Shown: piece by piece, positions 15,441 through 22,555 of the stretch
Numbering within the stretch: position 1 is the first letter of the stretch
How the letters are laid out: each line of letters opens with the position of its first letter
Assembly: GCF_900188405.1 (NCBI RefSeq)
Contig: NZ_FZOF01000046.1
Coordinates: 1-35,334 of the forward strand
From: Actinacidiphila glaucinigra
GTDB lineage: Bacteria > Actinomycetota > Actinomycetes > Streptomycetales > Streptomycetaceae
DNA: 35,334 nucleotides
Direction of reading: 5' to 3'
The notes under the pieces: model-generated
Told to the model about the DNA's origin: nothing
Databases searched by the model: none
What the model saw: the letters and a program-made list of their open reading frames with translations, nothing else
Program-made: the position numbers and the translations under genes

Positions 15441-15815
15441 TTACCTTTCGAGGAATCCCGGCTGGAGGCAGCCGGCTTGGGGTGAGGGTGAGGCGGGCTC
15501 CGGGGGAGTGGCGCAGGCCAGGGGCGGGGCCGGGCGGGGGGTCGGGGTGCCGGCGCGTCGCAGGCCGATCGTGATCCCCATCGTCGCGTTGAGCCACGGC
15601 ACGAGGAAGGTCAGTGCCGTGCGAGCGGCGAGTACCCAGGTGAACGGGCCGTCCCTGACCTGCGAGTACAGGTTCACCATGAACAGGGTCGAGCCGACGA
15701 CCAGGGCGGCGGTGGTCGTCTGCGCCATGGCCCTGCCCCGTACGGCACCGCGCAGCGCCGCGCTCCACGCGACAGGGGGAGTTGCGGCTTGGGGGTCCTG
15801 CTCGGGCTGGCTCAT
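15441..15815 (-). CDS. NrtS-like small membrane protein with two transmembrane segments
   Basis: A 124-residue protein. A hydrophilic N-terminus is followed by TAALVVGSTLFMVNLYSQV (TM1), a short loop, and RTALTFLVPWLNATMGITIGL (TM2). The pattern LVVGT-x-L-x3-N...LT(F/Y)LVP(Y/W)...T-x-G resembles the nitrate/nitrite transporter NrtS family. The Pro/Ala-rich tail after residue 95 is not part of that family and may be a late extension. The ATG at 15815 has GAGGA upstream. The stop overlaps the first possible start of the AhpD-like gene. Transport of nitrite or another anion from the catabolic substrate is possible but untested. Confidence 0.6.
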   Translation of the reverse strand: MSQPEQDPQAATPPVAWSAALRGAVRGRAMAQTTTAALVVGSTLFMVNLYSQVRDGPFTWVLAARTALTFLVPWLNATMGITIGLRRAGTPTPRPAPPLACATPPEPASPSPQAGCLQPGFLER

Positions 15816-16050
15816 GGTGTCCTCAGGTGCTCTGGACGTCACGTCGCGGACCGCGGCGGGTTCCCGGGGCGGGGCTCTCACCGACCGCCCGCGGGGGGAG
15901 GCGGCGCATCGACGTCCCGACGGGGACCGGCGCTCGGCCGGGCACGCGCGCCGGGCGCGCGGTTCGGCCCAAGGCGCCCTGTACGTCACATCTGTGGCGC
16001 CCGGTCACGGCGGCGCTCTCCTGGATCGCTCACTCTCCACCCTGACAGGA

Positions 16051-16062
16051 GATGGATCCAAA
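16051..16062. promoter_or_regulatory. GGATCC palindrome, site e
   Basis: GATGGATCCAAA, related to ATTGGATCCAAT, upstream of the NrtS-like/AhpD-like operon. Its centre is 52 bp from the centre of the next site (about five helical turns). Probable GntR/FCD operator by resemblance to the sites around the GntR gene. Confidence 0.55.
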
Positions 16063-16102
16063 TTCAACCGCCTGACGGCAAATCGTGGCCCCTGAGGGTC
16101 TG

Positions 16103-16114
16103 AATGGATCCGAA
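16103..16114. promoter_or_regulatory. GGATCC palindrome, site f
   Basis: AATGGATCCGAA, partner of the site at 16051. It lies just downstream of the TetR gene stop, so it can only serve the NrtS-like operon promoter. Confidence 0.5.
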
Positions 16115-16129
16115 ACGGCCCCGGCTGGC

Positions 16130-16792
16130 TCAGAGACCGAAGCGCGTACGGAAGAACCGGTCCAGGTCGCGCCGGTCGGCACCCGGTGACGGCAGCGACT
16201 CCCCGCCGGGGGAGCGCAGCCCGTCGATGAACACCCCGAGCTGGCGGCCCGCCAGATCCGCCGAGGGGTTGCCGCCGCTCTCCTCCGGGATGCGGGCCGG
16301 CATCGAGTTCAGCATCAGGACGAGGTCGAACACGGTCACGTCCCGGCGCAGGCTCCCGGCGTCCTGGGCCCGCGTCACCACGTCCGCGAAGCCGGCCAGC
16401 AGGGCCTCCCGGGCCGCGACGAGTTCGGGCCCCGGCTCCGTCGTCCGCCGCCGGCTGACGGGGAACAGCTGGCTGCTGCGGGCCTGGGCGATGTACCGCA
16501 CCACCCGTGTGAAGACCGTCCAGGGATCGGGCTCGGCCCTTGAGAGGTGTTCGATCTCGGCGGACGTCTCCGTCATGACGTCGATCGCCACCCGTTCGAC
16601 CAGGGCGTTCTTGCTCGGGAAGTGACGGTAGACGGTGCCCATGCCCACTCCCGAGCGGCGGGCGACCGCCTCGATGGACACCTCGTAACCGCGGTCGGCG
16701 AAGACCTCCCTGGCGGCTTGCAGGATCAGGCGGACGTTCTCGCGTGCGTCGGCGCGCTGCGGCCGATCGCCAGGGGGTGTCAACGGGCTCAT
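16130..16792 (-). CDS. TetR-family transcriptional regulator
   Basis: A 220-residue repressor. The N-terminal helix-turn-helix runs NVRLILQAAREVFADRGYEVSIEAVARRSGVGMGTVYRHFPSKNALVERVA (about residues 19-68), with GVGMGTVYRHFPSK as the TetR recognition helix. The C-terminal half is the variable ligand-binding domain with FDLVLMLNSMPARIPEESGG. Transcribed divergently from the FAD oxidase gene; a perfect 17-bp palindrome in the 82-bp gap is its likely operator, giving autoregulation and control of the oxidase. The ligand is unknown. Confidence 0.92.
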   Translation of the reverse strand: MSPLTPPGDRPQRADARENVRLILQAAREVFADRGYEVSIEAVARRSGVGMGTVYRHFPSKNALVERVAIDVMTETSAEIEHLSRAEPDPWTVFTRVVRYIAQARSSQLFPVSRRRTTEPGPELVAAREALLAGFADVVTRAQDAGSLRRDVTVFDLVLMLNSMPARIPEESGGNPSADLAGRQLGVFIDGLRSPGGESLPSPGADRRDLDRFFRTRFGL

Positions 16793-16825
16793 TTGCCACC
16801 GATGTTACTGTCCTGTCGACGCAAG

Positions 16826-16842
16826 CGGAAATTGAATTTCCG
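16826..16842. promoter_or_regulatory. probable TetR operator
   Basis: CGGAAATTGAATTTCCG is a perfect palindrome with 8-bp arms around a central G, in the 82-bp gap between the TetR gene and the FAD oxidase gene, 33 nt before the oxidase ATG. Location and symmetry fit the local TetR protein. Confidence 0.7.
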
Positions 16843-16874
16843 GTTACCTGTGCGTCCCTGACACAGGAGGCCTC

Positions 16875-18293
16875 ATGAGCGTGTCGACACAATCCCGCTC
16901 CCACTCCGACTTCCCCAGCGACTTCCGCGGCGCGGTGCTCCGCCCCACCGACGACGGGTACGACGCGGCGCGCGCGCTGTACCAGGGCCGTGCCGCCGAC
17001 CACGGCCCCGCGCTGATCGCACGGTGCGCCGACGAGGAGGACGTCGCGACCGCCATGCGCTACGCCTGCGCCCACGGCATCCCGGTGGCCGTGCGCAGCG
17101 GCGGGCACGGATCCGACGGCTATGCGATGCCCGGCGGCGCACTGGTCGTCGACCTGTCGGCGATGCGGACGGTCACCGTCGACCCGGAGACCCGCGTGGT
17201 CCGGGCCCAACCGGGCGTCACCCTCGGCGAGATGGACGCGGCCGCACAGCGGCACGGCCTGGCCGTACCCGCCGGGACGGTCAGCAGCACCGGCGTCGCC
17301 GGACTGACCCTGGGCGGCGGCATCGGCTACCTGATGCGCCGCTACGGCGCCACCGTCGACAATCTGCTGGGCTGCGACGTGATCACCGTGGACGGCCGCA
17401 AGGTCCGCGCCGACCCGGCCGAGAACCCCGACCTGTTCTGGGCGCTGCGCGGCGGGGGCGGCAACTTCGGGGTCGTCACCTCGCTGGAGTACCGGGCGCA
17501 CCCGGTCGGCCCCGAGGTCGTCGCCGGACAGCTGATCTTCCCGCTCGACCAGGCCGCCGACGTCCTCGGCAAGCTCTCGGCACACCTGGCCACAGCCCCG
17601 AGGGAACTGGGACTGCTGGTCGCGATCGCCCCCGCTCCCCCTCTGCCGATGCTGCCCAGGGAGGTGCACGGGAAGCCGGTGCTGATCCTCGTCGTCGTCT
17701 ACACCGGGGAGCCCGCCGCCGCCCCTGCGGTCGTCGGGCCGCTCGCCGCGGCCGGACGGCCGCTCGCCGACCTGGTCGGGACGACGACATGGGTCCGGGC
17801 GAACAGCATGCTCGACGCCGTCGCCCCCTACGGCATGCGCATGAACCTGCGGGGCGGATATCTGCCGGCGCTGTCCGCCGACGCCGTCGACGTGCTCCTG
17901 GAGTACGTCGCCACCCTGCCGTCGAAGCCCGGCGACATCTACTCGATCAACCTGTCGTTCATGGGCGGCGCGATATCCGAGGACCGCGACGAGGACTCCA
18001 TGGCCTTCTCCCGTGAGGGTGCCGCCTGGCTGTGGGAGGCCATCTGCAAGTGGGACGTACCCGGGCGCGACGCGGAGTACGACGCTTGGGCGACCGCCCT
18101 CACCGAGGCGATGCGGCCGCACGCCCTGACGAACGGCTACGCCAACCTCAGCGACGACCTCGGCGAGGAGTGGCGGCGCGGGGTGCACGGCAGCGAGGCC
18201 AAGCACCGGCGGCTGCGTGCGGTCAAGGCCGCCTGGGACCCGCAGAACCTGCTGCGGTTCAACAAGAACATCGCTCCTGAGGCGACCGGCTGA
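16875..18293 (+). CDS. FAD-linked oxidase (PCMH type, berberine-bridge C-terminus)
   Basis: A 472-residue flavoenzyme of the vanillyl-alcohol-oxidase/berberine-bridge group. The FAD domain contains AVRSGGHGSDGYAM, where His78 is the usual 8-alpha-histidyl attachment site, followed by VTLGEMDAAAQRHGLAVPAGTVSSTGVAGLTLGGGIGYLMRRYG. No Cys is present in the second attachment region, so single covalent linkage is expected. It ends KAAWDPQNLLRFNKNIAP, the berberine-bridge tail. There is no signal peptide, so it is cytosolic. Such enzymes oxidise alcohols, amines or ring C-C bonds with O2. The ATG at 16875 has AGGAGG upstream. Likely repressed by the divergent TetR. Substrate unknown. Confidence 0.9.
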   Translation: MSVSTQSRSHSDFPSDFRGAVLRPTDDGYDAARALYQGRAADHGPALIARCADEEDVATAMRYACAHGIPVAVRSGGHGSDGYAMPGGALVVDLSAMRTVTVDPETRVVRAQPGVTLGEMDAAAQRHGLAVPAGTVSSTGVAGLTLGGGIGYLMRRYGATVDNLLGCDVITVDGRKVRADPAENPDLFWALRGGGGNFGVVTSLEYRAHPVGPEVVAGQLIFPLDQAADVLGKLSAHLATAPRELGLLVAIAPAPPLPMLPREVHGKPVLILVVVYTGEPAAAPAVVGPLAAAGRPLADLVGTTTWVRANSMLDAVAPYGMRMNLRGGYLPALSADAVDVLLEYVATLPSKPGDIYSINLSFMGGAISEDRDEDSMAFSREGAAWLWEAICKWDVPGRDAEYDAWATALTEAMRPHALTNGYANLSDDLGEEWRRGVHGSEAKHRRLRAVKAAWDPQNLLRFNKNIAPEATG

Positions 18294-18301
18294 CCATACG
18301 A

Positions 18302-18349
18302 CGGCCGGCGCCTTCCACCGCCCAGGGGGCGAGCGGAAGGCGCCGGCCG
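18302..18349. terminator. bidirectional hairpin between convergent genes
   Basis: Perfect 15-bp arms CGGCCGGCGCCTTCC and GGAAGGCGCCGGCCG around an 18-nt loop, between the stops of the FAD oxidase gene and the M24 gene. Confidence 0.75.
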
Positions 18350-18378
18350 GTCGTGCGAGGTCATCCCCGCCCCTCCGG

Positions 18379-19779
18379 TCAGAGCCCGGCCGCCTCGTCC
18401 CGGCGCCCGGCCCGGGTCCCCGCGGGCGTGTTCAGGTGGGACTGCGAGTCGCGCTCGGTCGACAGCGGCCCCGAGACGGTGAAGTAGCGCTGCCCGGCGA
18501 CGAGAAGCTCCTCCGCGGGGAACTTGGTGATGACCTCGCAGCCGTCCGCGGTCACCACGAGTTCCTCCTCGATCCGGGCCGCGCCCCAGCCGTCCTTCGA
18601 CGGCCAGTAGGTCTCGAGCGCGAACACCATGCCCTCCTCGAGCACCTCGGGGTGCTCCAGGGACACCAGCCGGGAGAACACCGGCTTCTCCCAGATCGAC
18701 AGCCCGACACCGTGGCCGTACTGGAGGGCGAACGCCGCCTCCTCGTCGGCGAACCCGAACTCCTGCGCCGTCGGCCACACCGACACGATGTCCGCTGTGG
18801 TGGCTCCGGGCCGGACGAGGCTGATCGCCTCGTCCATGTACTCGCGGCACCGGGTGTAGGCGTCGCGCTGGGCGGAGGAGGCGCTGCCGACCGCGAACGT
18901 GCGGTAGTAGCAGGTGCGATAGCCGTTGTAGCTGTGCAGGATGTCGAAGAACGCCGGGTCCCCGGGCCGCACGATGCGGTCCGAGAAGACATGGGGGTGC
19001 GGCGCGCACCGCTCCCCGGAGATCGCGTTGACGCCTTCGACGTACTCCGAGCCGAGGTCGTAGAGGGTCTTGGCCACCACGCCCACGCACTCGTTCTCCC
19101 GCACACCCGGCCGGAGGAACTCGTAGAGGTTCTCGTAGGCGGCGTCGACCATCGAGCAGGCGTGGGTGAGCAGATGGATCTCGTCGCGGGTCTTGATGCG
19201 CCGGGCCTCCAGGAACACCTGCTGGCCGTCCACCACCGTGACGCCCGCGTCCTGCAGGGCCTTCAGAACCGGGAGCTCGATCACGTCGACGCCCAGCGGC
19301 TCACCGAGGAGCCCGTAGAGCTCGAGCTCGTGCTTGATCTTCCGGGCGACGGAGTCGGCCATCCCGACCAGGGGGTTGATGGCGCCGCGCAACGTGGAGA
19401 TGCCGGCGCGGGCGCCGCTCGGGTTGCGGGCGTCGGCTCCGTGGTGGGCTCCGTGCGGATCGCCGTCCGAGTGGGCCTTCGAGTAGTCCAGCCACGGGTT
19501 GTACAGCTGGTGGTGCCTGGCGGCCGAGCCGAAGTCCCAGACGATCGGCTCGCCTCCCCTGACCAGCAGGGAGAACCGGATCATCTTGTCGATGCCCCAG
19601 GTGCCGATGTGGGTCGAGGTCATGTAGCGGATGTTCGCGAAGTCGAAGGCCAGGACGGCGCCGAGGTCGGACTGCTCCAACGACGCGCGCAGACGTGCCA
19701 GCCGCTCGTCGCGGAGCCTGTCCATGTCGATGCGGGTTTCCCAGTCGACCGCGTTCGGTCCAAATGTCGGAATCGCCAT
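18379..19779 (-). CDS. M24 (pita-bread fold) hydrolase/lyase with Asp-to-Cys metal-ligand change
   Basis: A 466-residue member of the M24 family (Xaa-Pro peptidase, creatinase, DMSP lyase DddP, ectoine hydrolase). An N-terminal creatinase-like domain (about 1-200) is followed by the pita-bread domain. Four metal ligands are in place: Asp279 (AFFDILHSYNGYRT), His356 (YGHGVGLSIWEKP), Glu389 (MVFALETYW) and Glu404 (RIEEELVV). The fifth, expected 11 residues after the first Asp, is Cys290 (YRTCYYRTF in place of the usual SDITRTF). A true peptidase is therefore unlikely; a hydrolase or lyase on a small molecule fits the catabolic neighbourhood better. The ATG at 19779 has AAAGGA 6 nt upstream. Divergent from the SDR gene. 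Confidence 0.87.
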   Translation of the reverse strand: MAIPTFGPNAVDWETRIDMDRLRDERLARLRASLEQSDLGAVLAFDFANIRYMTSTHIGTWGIDKMIRFSLLVRGGEPIVWDFGSAARHHQLYNPWLDYSKAHSDGDPHGAHHGADARNPSGARAGISTLRGAINPLVGMADSVARKIKHELELYGLLGEPLGVDVIELPVLKALQDAGVTVVDGQQVFLEARRIKTRDEIHLLTHACSMVDAAYENLYEFLRPGVRENECVGVVAKTLYDLGSEYVEGVNAISGERCAPHPHVFSDRIVRPGDPAFFDILHSYNGYRTCYYRTFAVGSASSAQRDAYTRCREYMDEAISLVRPGATTADIVSVWPTAQEFGFADEEAAFALQYGHGVGLSIWEKPVFSRLVSLEHPEVLEEGMVFALETYWPSKDGWGAARIEEELVVTADGCEVITKFPAEELLVAGQRYFTVSGPLSTERDSQSHLNTPAGTRAGRRDEAAGL

Positions 19780-20057
19780 CACAAGTCCTTTGCCATGCGG
19801 AAGTCGCGGGTAGGGGAGACACATGCGCACCACCGGTGACGGTTCGGTGCGCGCACCCGTGGGGGACCCGGCGGTCCCTCGCCTCGGAGCAGGCTGCGCA
19901 CAGCTCAGGGTGCACCCCGCCCCGTTATCCGGCCGGAAGCCGCCGGCCGGCCCGGCGGCCCGCCTGTGAACCCCGCGTTACCCGCGCTTGCCGCGGGCTC
20001 GGCGCCTCGGATCGACTCTTCGCGGAAGCAACGAAGCGCTGACTGGAGGGACCGAAC

Positions 20058-20867
20058 ATGGCTGCAGGTTGGAACTTGGAGGGCCGCACGGCTTTCGTGA
20101 CCGGTGGTAGCCGAGGCCTGGGCTACGCCATCGCACAGGCGCTCCTCGAGCGCGGTGCCAAGGTGGCGATCGCAGCCAGGGACGAAGCGGCCGTCAAGGC
20201 GGCGGCAGGCCGTCTCACCGCCGGAGGCCGCGCGGAGGACGTGCTCCCCGTCGTCGCGGACGTCACCGACGCGGAGTCCGTCAACAGCGCGCTGGCGACG
20301 GTTCACGCGTGGCAGGGCAGCCTCGACATCGTCGTGAACAACGCGGGTCCGCAGCTCGCCCCCTCCCCCCTGGACAAGGCCGACGAGCAGATCGTCGCGG
20401 GCGCCTTCGACACGAAGCTGATCGGGTTCCTCCGTGTCGCGCAGGCCGCCCTCCCGTTCCTGAGCCGGACCGGCAGCGGCAGCATCGTCAACGTCGTCGG
20501 CGCGACCGCGCACGCGGTGATCCCGAACACCGGCCCCACGGCCATCGTGAACGCGGGCGTGGTCGCCCTCACGAGCTACCTGGCGACCGAGGCGGCGTCG
20601 AGCAACATCCGGGTCAACGCCATCTCCCCGGGGATGACGAAGACCGAGGGGTGGCTCACCAAGACCGAGGCCATGGGCGCGCAGCAGGGCAAGAGCGCCG
20701 AAGAGGTCCGGGCCGGCATGGTGCAGGGGCTCGGCATCCGGCTCAACCGCTGGGCCGAGCCCACCGAGATCGGGGCCGCGGCGGCGTTCCTGGCGTCCGA
20801 CGACGCCTCCTACGTGACCGGCCAGGTGCTGCGCGTCGACGGCGGGCTGTCGAAGCCCGTCGCCTGA
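20058..20867 (+). CDS. short-chain dehydrogenase/reductase-like protein lacking the YxxxK dyad
   Basis: A 269-residue Rossmann-fold SDR. The cofactor turn TGGSRGLG (residues 15-22) and NNAG (94-97) are intact, and the tail ends SDDASYVTGQVLRVDGGLS as in classical SDRs. The catalytic motif is not: where YxxxK is expected the sequence is Thr161-Ala-Ile-Val-Asn165 (GPTAIVNAGVVAL), and the upstream Ser of the NxSS motif is also replaced (NVVGATA). It may bind NAD(P) and act by another mechanism, or be a non-redox protein. The ATG at 20058 has CTGGAGG upstream. Divergent from the M24 gene across 278 bp; a strong hairpin follows. Confidence 0.87.
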   Translation: MAAGWNLEGRTAFVTGGSRGLGYAIAQALLERGAKVAIAARDEAAVKAAAGRLTAGGRAEDVLPVVADVTDAESVNSALATVHAWQGSLDIVVNNAGPQLAPSPLDKADEQIVAGAFDTKLIGFLRVAQAALPFLSRTGSGSIVNVVGATAHAVIPNTGPTAIVNAGVVALTSYLATEAASSNIRVNAISPGMTKTEGWLTKTEAMGAQQGKSAEEVRAGMVQGLGIRLNRWAEPTEIGAAAAFLASDDASYVTGQVLRVDGGLSKPVA

Positions 20868-20885
20868 TCGCAGGTCCCCGGGCAG

Positions 20886-20920
20886 ACGCCATCCAAGGCC
20901 TCCGTCGCCTTGGATGGCGT
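20886..20920 (+). terminator. hairpin terminator after the SDR gene
   Basis: Perfect 14-bp arms ACGCCATCCAAGGC and GCCTTGGATGGCGT with a 7-nt loop, 18 nt after the stop. It separates the SDR from pntA. Confidence 0.85.
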
Positions 20921-20984
20921 TCCTGTCGGGCGCACCCGGCTGCCCGCCGCGTGCTCTGCACCATCGACACCCTGGAGTTGGGGA

Positions 20985-22544
20985 ATGCTGATCGGAATCG
21001 TGAGCGAAGCCCGCCGTGGCGAGACGCGCGTTGCCGCGACTCCCGCCACGGTGGTCCAGCTGGTCAAGCTGGGATACGAGGTCGTGGTGGAGCCGGGTGC
21101 GGGGGCGCTGTCGAGTTTCCCGGACGAGGCGTACACCGGTGCCGGTGCCAGGCTGGGTGACCCGCTGGCGGCGGACGTCGTGCTCGGTGTGAACGCCCTC
21201 TCGACGGAGCAGCTGGACGGGCTGAAGCCGGGAGCGACGGTCGTGGGCGTCATGAGCCCGGCGTTCGATCCCGCGCTGGTGGAGGACCTGGCGCGGCGGC
21301 CGATCACGGCGCTGGCGATGGACGCGGTGCCCCGTATCTCGCGGGCTCAGTCGCTGGACGTGCTGTCGTCGATGGCGAACATCGCCGGCTACCGGGCGGT
21401 GGTGGAGGCCGCGCATGCCTTCGGCCGCTTCTTCACCGGGCAGGTGACGGCGGCCGGCAAGGTGCCGCCGGCGAAGGTGCTGGTCTGCGGTGCGGGGGTG
21501 GCGGGACTGGCCGCGATCGGCGCCGCGGGAAGCCTGGGGGCCGTCGTGTACGCCACCGACCCGCGCCCCGAGGTCGCCGACCAGGTCAGGTCGCTGGGCG
21601 GCGAGTACCTCTCGGTCGAGGTCGAGGACGCCGGCGAGGTGGAGGTCTCGGCGACGGGATACGCCAAGGAGATGTCGCAGGACTACAACGCCCGCGCGGC
21701 GCAGCTGTACACGGACCGGATCACCGAGATGGACATCGTGATCACGACCGCCCTGATTCCGGGCCGTCCGGCGCCGACGCTGATCACCGCGGAGATGGTG
21801 GCGTCGATGAGGTCCGGCAGCGTGATCGTGGACCTGGCCGCCGCGAACGGCGGCAACGTCGAGGGCACGGTCAGGGACCGGGCGGTGGTCACGGACAACG
21901 GTGTGACGATCATCGGCTACACCGACCTGCCCGGGCGGCTGCCCGCGCAGGCGTCCCAGCTGTACGGCACCAACCTGGTCAACCTGATGAAGCTGATGAC
22001 GCCGGCCAAGGACGGCCGGCTGGTGCTGGACTTCGACGACGTGGTGCAGCGGTCGATGACCGTGGTCCGCGACGGCGAGTCGACCTGGCCGCCACCGCCG
22101 GTCCAGGTGTCCGCCGCTCCGGCGGCCGCCCCCGCCTCCGTGTCCCCGGGTGCGAAGCCCGCCGGCTCCCCGTCAGCGCCGCCGGTGTCGACGCGGCGCC
22201 GGTTCGCCGCGGTCGGGGTCGGCGCGATCACGCTGTTCCTGCTCGCGGCCCTGTCCCCGCCGGCGCTGCTGGGACACCTGACGGTGTTCGCGCTGGCGAT
22301 CGTGATCGGCTACTACGTGATCGGGCAGGTGCACCACGCCCTGCACACACCGCTGATGAGCGTCACCAACGCGATCTCGGGAATCATCGTGGTCGGCGCC
22401 CTGATGCAGATCGGTCACGGTGAGGCCCCCAACGGCCGGGCGGTCACGGCACTCGCGACGCTCGCGATCCTGCTGGCCTCGGTCAACATCTTCGGTGGCT
22501 TCGCGGTGACCCGCCGGATGCTCTCCATGTTCTCGAGAAGCTGA
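20985..22544 (+). CDS. pntA: proton-translocating NAD(P) transhydrogenase, alpha subunit
   Basis: A 519-residue PntA in which the NAD(H)-binding domain I and the first membrane block are fused, as in E. coli (about 510). It begins MLIGIVSEARRGETRVAATPATV, the alanine dehydrogenase/PNT N-terminal domain; MANIAGYRAVVEAA and VLVCGAGVAGLAAIGAAGSLGA (Rossmann turn) follow, then IPGRPAPTLI. A Pro/Ala-rich linker near 380-405 leads to four hydrophobic segments at the C-terminus (RFAAVGVGAITLFLLAAL onward, ending VNIFGGFAVTRRML). It moves hydride between NADH and NADP+ using the proton gradient. The ATG at 20985 has GGAG upstream. In operon with pntB, 11 nt away. Confidence 0.96.
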   Translation: MLIGIVSEARRGETRVAATPATVVQLVKLGYEVVVEPGAGALSSFPDEAYTGAGARLGDPLAADVVLGVNALSTEQLDGLKPGATVVGVMSPAFDPALVEDLARRPITALAMDAVPRISRAQSLDVLSSMANIAGYRAVVEAAHAFGRFFTGQVTAAGKVPPAKVLVCGAGVAGLAAIGAAGSLGAVVYATDPRPEVADQVRSLGGEYLSVEVEDAGEVEVSATGYAKEMSQDYNARAAQLYTDRITEMDIVITTALIPGRPAPTLITAEMVASMRSGSVIVDLAAANGGNVEGTVRDRAVVTDNGVTIIGYTDLPGRLPAQASQLYGTNLVNLMKLMTPAKDGRLVLDFDDVVQRSMTVVRDGESTWPPPPVQVSAAPAAAPASVSPGAKPAGSPSAPPVSTRRRFAAVGVGAITLFLLAALSPPALLGHLTVFALAIVIGYYVIGQVHHALHTPLMSVTNAISGIIVVGALMQIGHGEAPNGRAVTALATLAILLASVNIFGGFAVTRRMLSMFSRS

Positions 22545-22555
22545 GGGGCTCTGCC

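Larger units (their letters stand above)
15816..16129. other. 314-bp regulatory region upstream of the NrtS-like operon
   Basis: Lies between the TetR gene stop and the NrtS-like start on the minus strand. The end nearest the TetR gene is AT-rich for this genome and holds two GGATCC palindromes (separate entries). The part from 15816 to about 16020 looks noncoding. No gene is seen. Confidence 0.55.

Noticed and set aside
16005..18206. 733-codon open frame on the minus strand overlapping TetR and the FAD oxidase
   Set aside because: Crosses the TetR operator and terminates inside the NrtS-like promoter; its product has no family resemblance and its composition is typical of antisense frames.
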